From: Haemophilus influenzae
GTDB taxonomy: Bacteria > Pseudomonadota > Gammaproteobacteria > Enterobacterales > Pasteurellaceae
Assembly: GCF_001457655.1 (NCBI RefSeq)
Contig: NZ_LN831035.1
Span: 992,001 to 1,056,000 of the forward strand
Length of the DNA stretch: 64,000 bases
Reading direction: 5' to 3'
In this document: positions 61,575-64,000 of the stretch, piece after piece
Position numbering within the stretch: the first letter of the stretch is position 1
Layout of the letters: every line of letters begins with the position of its first letter
The notes under the pieces: model-generated
What the model was told of the DNA's origin: nothing
Database searches by the model: none
The model's input: only the letters and a program-made list of their open reading frames with translations
Made by a program: the position numbers and the translations under genes

Positions 61575-63698
61575 TCAAAGGTGTTTAACTCTTCTCTTCA
61601 CTTCTTCCTGTTTTCCCGCATTAAATGGGCGGGCATCAGGGCTGCCTAGATAGCCACAGACGCGGCGAGTGACAGACACTTTTGTGCTGTCGTGATTGCC
61701 ACATTTTGGGCAAACAAAACCTTTGCTGGTACATTCAAACTCGCCAGTGAAACCACATTCATAACATTCGTCAATCGGTGTGTTTGTGCCGTAGTAAGGT
61801 ACGCGATCGTAGCTATAATCCCACACATCTTCCAATGCTTTTAAGTTGTGTTGAATATTTGGATATTCGCCGTAGCAAATAAAACCGCCGCTGGCGAGTG
61901 GGGGATATGACATTTCAAAATCCAGTTTGTCGTAAGGATTCACTTTCTTTTCTACATCTAAGTGGTAACTGTTCGTGTAGTAGCCCTTATCCGTGATGCC
62001 TTCAATCACGCCAAATTTTTTGGTATCTAGACGGCAGAAGCGGTCGCATAAGTTTTCGCTTGGCGTGGAGTAAAGGCTGAAGGCATAGCCAGTTTCTTTT
62101 TGCCAGCGTTTTACTGCCTCGCTAAGGTGGCGAACAATCGCAATGCCTTTTTCGCGTAATTGTTCATCATCAAAAATATGCCCTTTTTTATATAGCGCAT
62201 TAATGGTTTCATGAATACCGATATAGCCAAGGGAAATAGAGGCGCGTCCATTTTTGAAAATTTGTGCCACATTTTCATCCGCTTTTAACCGCACTCCGCA
62301 TGCACCTTCCATATAAAGAATGGGAGCAACGCGAGCTTTGGTATTCTCAAGGCGGGCAACACGCGTCATTAATGCTTTTTTCGCAATAGCCAAACGTTCA
62401 TCTAAAGTGCGGTAGAAATCTTCTTCGTTTTTGGACTCCAACGCGATACGCGGTAAATTCAAACTCACTACGCCAAGATTATTACGCCCATCGTGAATTT
62501 CATGACTATTTTCTTCGTATGCACCTAAAAAGCTACGACATCCCATTGGGGCTTTAAAAGAGCCTGTGACTTTGACAACTTGATCGTAATTGAGAATATC
62601 TGGATACATACGTTTTGATGCGCATTCTAATGCGAGTTGTTTGATATCGTAATTCGGATCGCCTTTATTTTGGTTCAAACCTTTTTTGATGGTGAAAACA
62701 AGTTTTGGAAATACAGGCGTTTTATGATTTTTTCCGAGTCCACGAATCCGATTTTTTAAAATAGCTTGCTGAATTAAGCGGGATTGCCAGCTTGTACCTA
62801 AACCAAAACCAAAGGTCACAAATGGTGTTTGCCCATTTGAAGTATGTAGTGTATTAACTTCATATTCTAAGGATTGGAAGGCATCGAAACATTCTTTTTC
62901 AATCAATGCTTTGGCATAACCTTCAACATCAGGCACGTTCCATTCTTGGGCATGTTTGAGATGTTTTTCGTAACTGATTTGCACATAAGGGGAAAGCACT
63001 TCATCAATACGATTAATGGTTGTGCCGCCGTAAATATGGCTGGCAACTTGGGCGATAATTTGTGCTGTCACTGCCGTTGCGGTGCCGATAGATTTAGGGG
63101 GTTCGATTTCCGCATTGCCCATTTTGAAACCACGAGAAAGCATCCCTTCTAAATCAACTAACATACAGTTAAACATTGGAAAGAACGGCGCGTAATCTAA
63201 ATCGTGATAATGAATTTCACCTTTTTCGTGAGCCTCTACCACATCGCGTGGAAGAATATGGTGCTTGGCATAATGTTTTGCCACAATTCCAGCAAGCAAA
63301 TCACGTTGCGTTGGAATCACTTTCGCGTCTTTATTGGCGTTTTCATTAAGTAATTCTACGTTGCTTTGTTCAATCAAACCTTCAATTTCTTTTGTTAGCT
63401 GGCTACGTTTTTCTCGCGCTAAATCACGATCATGACGATATTCGATATACGCACGAGCAATCTCAGGATAACGACTTGCCATCAATTTATCTTCAACGAC
63501 TTTTTGAATCTGATTAATATCAATCTCGCCTTGATGACGGGTGAAAATTTCATTCCCTACTTCTTGCCCAATTTGGTGGCAATAAAATTCATCGGAAATA
63601 TTGACCGCACTTGCGGCTTTTTTAATGGCATTAATGATACGTTGAATCTCAAACTCCGCACGAGAACCATCGCGCTTGATGACCCCAAAGTTACTCAT
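61575..63698 (-). CDS. nrdD: Anaerobic ribonucleoside-triphosphate reductase
   Basis: 707 residues. It makes deoxyribonucleotides without oxygen, using a glycyl radical generated by NrdG. Domains: N-terminal ATP-cone (VIKRDGSRAEFEIQRIINAI), catalytic barrel with SYPPLASGGFICYG, a C-terminal zinc site (CYECGFTGEFEC, CPKCGNHD), and the radical site RVCGYLGSPDARPFNAGK with Gly about 682. Complete and typical in length. Upstream are three NrdR-like boxes. No nrdG is in the window. Confidence 0.97.
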   Translation of the reverse strand: MSNFGVIKRDGSRAEFEIQRIINAIKKAASAVNISDEFYCHQIGQEVGNEIFTRHQGEIDINQIQKVVEDKLMASRYPEIARAYIEYRHDRDLAREKRSQLTKEIEGLIEQSNVELLNENANKDAKVIPTQRDLLAGIVAKHYAKHHILPRDVVEAHEKGEIHYHDLDYAPFFPMFNCMLVDLEGMLSRGFKMGNAEIEPPKSIGTATAVTAQIIAQVASHIYGGTTINRIDEVLSPYVQISYEKHLKHAQEWNVPDVEGYAKALIEKECFDAFQSLEYEVNTLHTSNGQTPFVTFGFGLGTSWQSRLIQQAILKNRIRGLGKNHKTPVFPKLVFTIKKGLNQNKGDPNYDIKQLALECASKRMYPDILNYDQVVKVTGSFKAPMGCRSFLGAYEENSHEIHDGRNNLGVVSLNLPRIALESKNEEDFYRTLDERLAIAKKALMTRVARLENTKARVAPILYMEGACGVRLKADENVAQIFKNGRASISLGYIGIHETINALYKKGHIFDDEQLREKGIAIVRHLSEAVKRWQKETGYAFSLYSTPSENLCDRFCRLDTKKFGVIEGITDKGYYTNSYHLDVEKKVNPYDKLDFEMSYPPLASGGFICYGEYPNIQHNLKALEDVWDYSYDRVPYYGTNTPIDECYECGFTGEFECTSKGFVCPKCGNHDSTKVSVTRRVCGYLGSPDARPFNAGKQEEVKRRVKHL

Positions 63699-63705
63699 GA
63701 TATAG

Positions 63706-63785
63706 CTCCAATATATAGTGTTTTTGAAATGCGGATTGCACTATATATAGATCTAAAAAGATAATCAACACACAATATGTAGTGT
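63706..63785 (-). promoter_or_regulatory. Three NrdR-like boxes upstream of nrdD
   Basis: The boxes are CTCCAATATATAGTGT (63706-63721), GCACTATATATAGATC (63738-63753) and ACACAATATGTAGTGT (63770-63785). Each resembles the NrdR consensus ACACWATATATWGTGT. They start exactly 32 bases apart, three helical turns. NrdR represses ribonucleotide reductase genes according to ATP/dATP level. Two boxes are usual; a third is unusual. Confidence 0.8.
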
Positions 63786-63885
63786 TTTAGACCTTTTTGT
63801 CGTAAGATAATTTTGTTAAAGATTGATTTTATTAGAAAAATATCACATTAAGTTGTTGAGAGCTTTTCTCAAATATTTTTGATTT

Positions 63886-63901
63886 TGTGATCAATATCAC
63901 A
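63886..63901. promoter_or_regulatory. CRP-like palindrome
   Basis: TGTGATCAATATCACA has both perfect CRP half-sites TGTGA and TCACA with a 6-base spacer. The inner GTGAT-N4-ATCAC also recalls FNR sites. It lies about 190 bases upstream of nrdD and 78 upstream of the rightward gene, so it could serve either. Confidence 0.6.
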
Positions 63902-63978
63902 ATGTTTACTTTTGGGGTTATAGGTTTTGAGAAAAAATAGTCTATGGTAAAATAGATGAGTATTTAACAGAGGTAAAA

Positions 63979-64000
63979 ATGATGACTGATAAGCTAAATT
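63979..64000 (+). CDS. Start of a rightward gene, cut by the window end
   Basis: AGAGGTAAAA precedes ATGATGACTGATAAGCTAAA, encoding MMTDKLN. A possible promoter (TTGAGA near 63928 and TAAAAT near 63948) lies upstream. In strain Rd the gene next to nrdD is, as I recall, HI0074, the HEPN partner of the nucleotidyltransferase HI0073. Seven codons cannot confirm this. Confidence 0.5.

Overview
The window is from Haemophilus influenzae or a very close relative. The DNA-uptake 9-mer AAGTGCGGT (or its complement) recurs throughout, the base composition is AT-rich, and the gene order dapE / hitABC / HI0095-like / gntP-glycerate kinase / thrABC / tRNA block / metB / ppiB-cysS / tesB / nrdD is the one I recall from strain Rd. 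No database search was run; family names come from recognising motifs and order.

Left host arm (1-24379). The 3' end of dapE and a VanY-like peptidase gene are followed by the ferric iron ABC transporter hitABC on the minus strand, with a Fur-like promoter. A methyltransferase gene follows, then a decayed strip with remains of a DeoR regulator, a sugar-nucleotide-type dehydrogenase and a GntP transporter. A CdaR-type regulator sits next to an intact gntP-glycerate kinase pair. Then come yggS and the threonine operon with its leader peptide and attenuator (thrL-thrA-thrB-thrC). A minus-strand tRNA block (Gly, Cys, Leu, Lys) precedes a cystathionine gamma-synthase, D-lactate dehydrogenase and thioredoxin. 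The arm ends with TatD-family DNase, a PemK/MazF-like toxin gene, ppiB, cysS and the C-terminal piece of tesB.

Prophage (about 24380-60841, 36.5 kb). A Mu-like transposing prophage of the FluMu type has inserted into tesB. The two tesB pieces end in the same 5-bp sequence (AAAAT), as expected for Mu transposition, and copies of TTTGCATAA lie in mirror order near both ends. Gene order is that of Mu. The early region has an S24-type repressor, a Ner-like protein, transposase A, ATPase B, small early genes, gemA, an unrecognised AT-rich gene and mor. The lysis cassette has a GH108 endolysin, holin-like protein and Rz/Rz1-like spanins. The head genes are terminase, portal, MuF with an extra C-terminal domain, gpG, protease/scaffold and major head protein. 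The tail genes are sheath, tube, a frameshifted chaperone, tape measure, baseplate, fibre and fibre chaperone. The right end carries a peptidase-like gene, com and a Dam-like adenine methyltransferase in the position of Mu mom. No late gene looks broken, so the phage may be functional.

Right host arm (60842-64000). This holds the N-terminal two thirds of tesB and nrdD (anaerobic ribonucleotide reductase), whose promoter region carries three NrdR-like boxes spaced exactly 32 bp apart. A CRP-like palindrome and the first codons of a rightward gene close the window.

The points most worth following are the MuF C-terminal toxin-like domain, the tRNA-like antisense element after MuF, the REP-like palindrome cluster between the terminase genes, the -1 frameshift in the tail chaperone, com paired with an adenine methylase, the unrecognised gene between gemA and mor, and the triple NrdR boxes.
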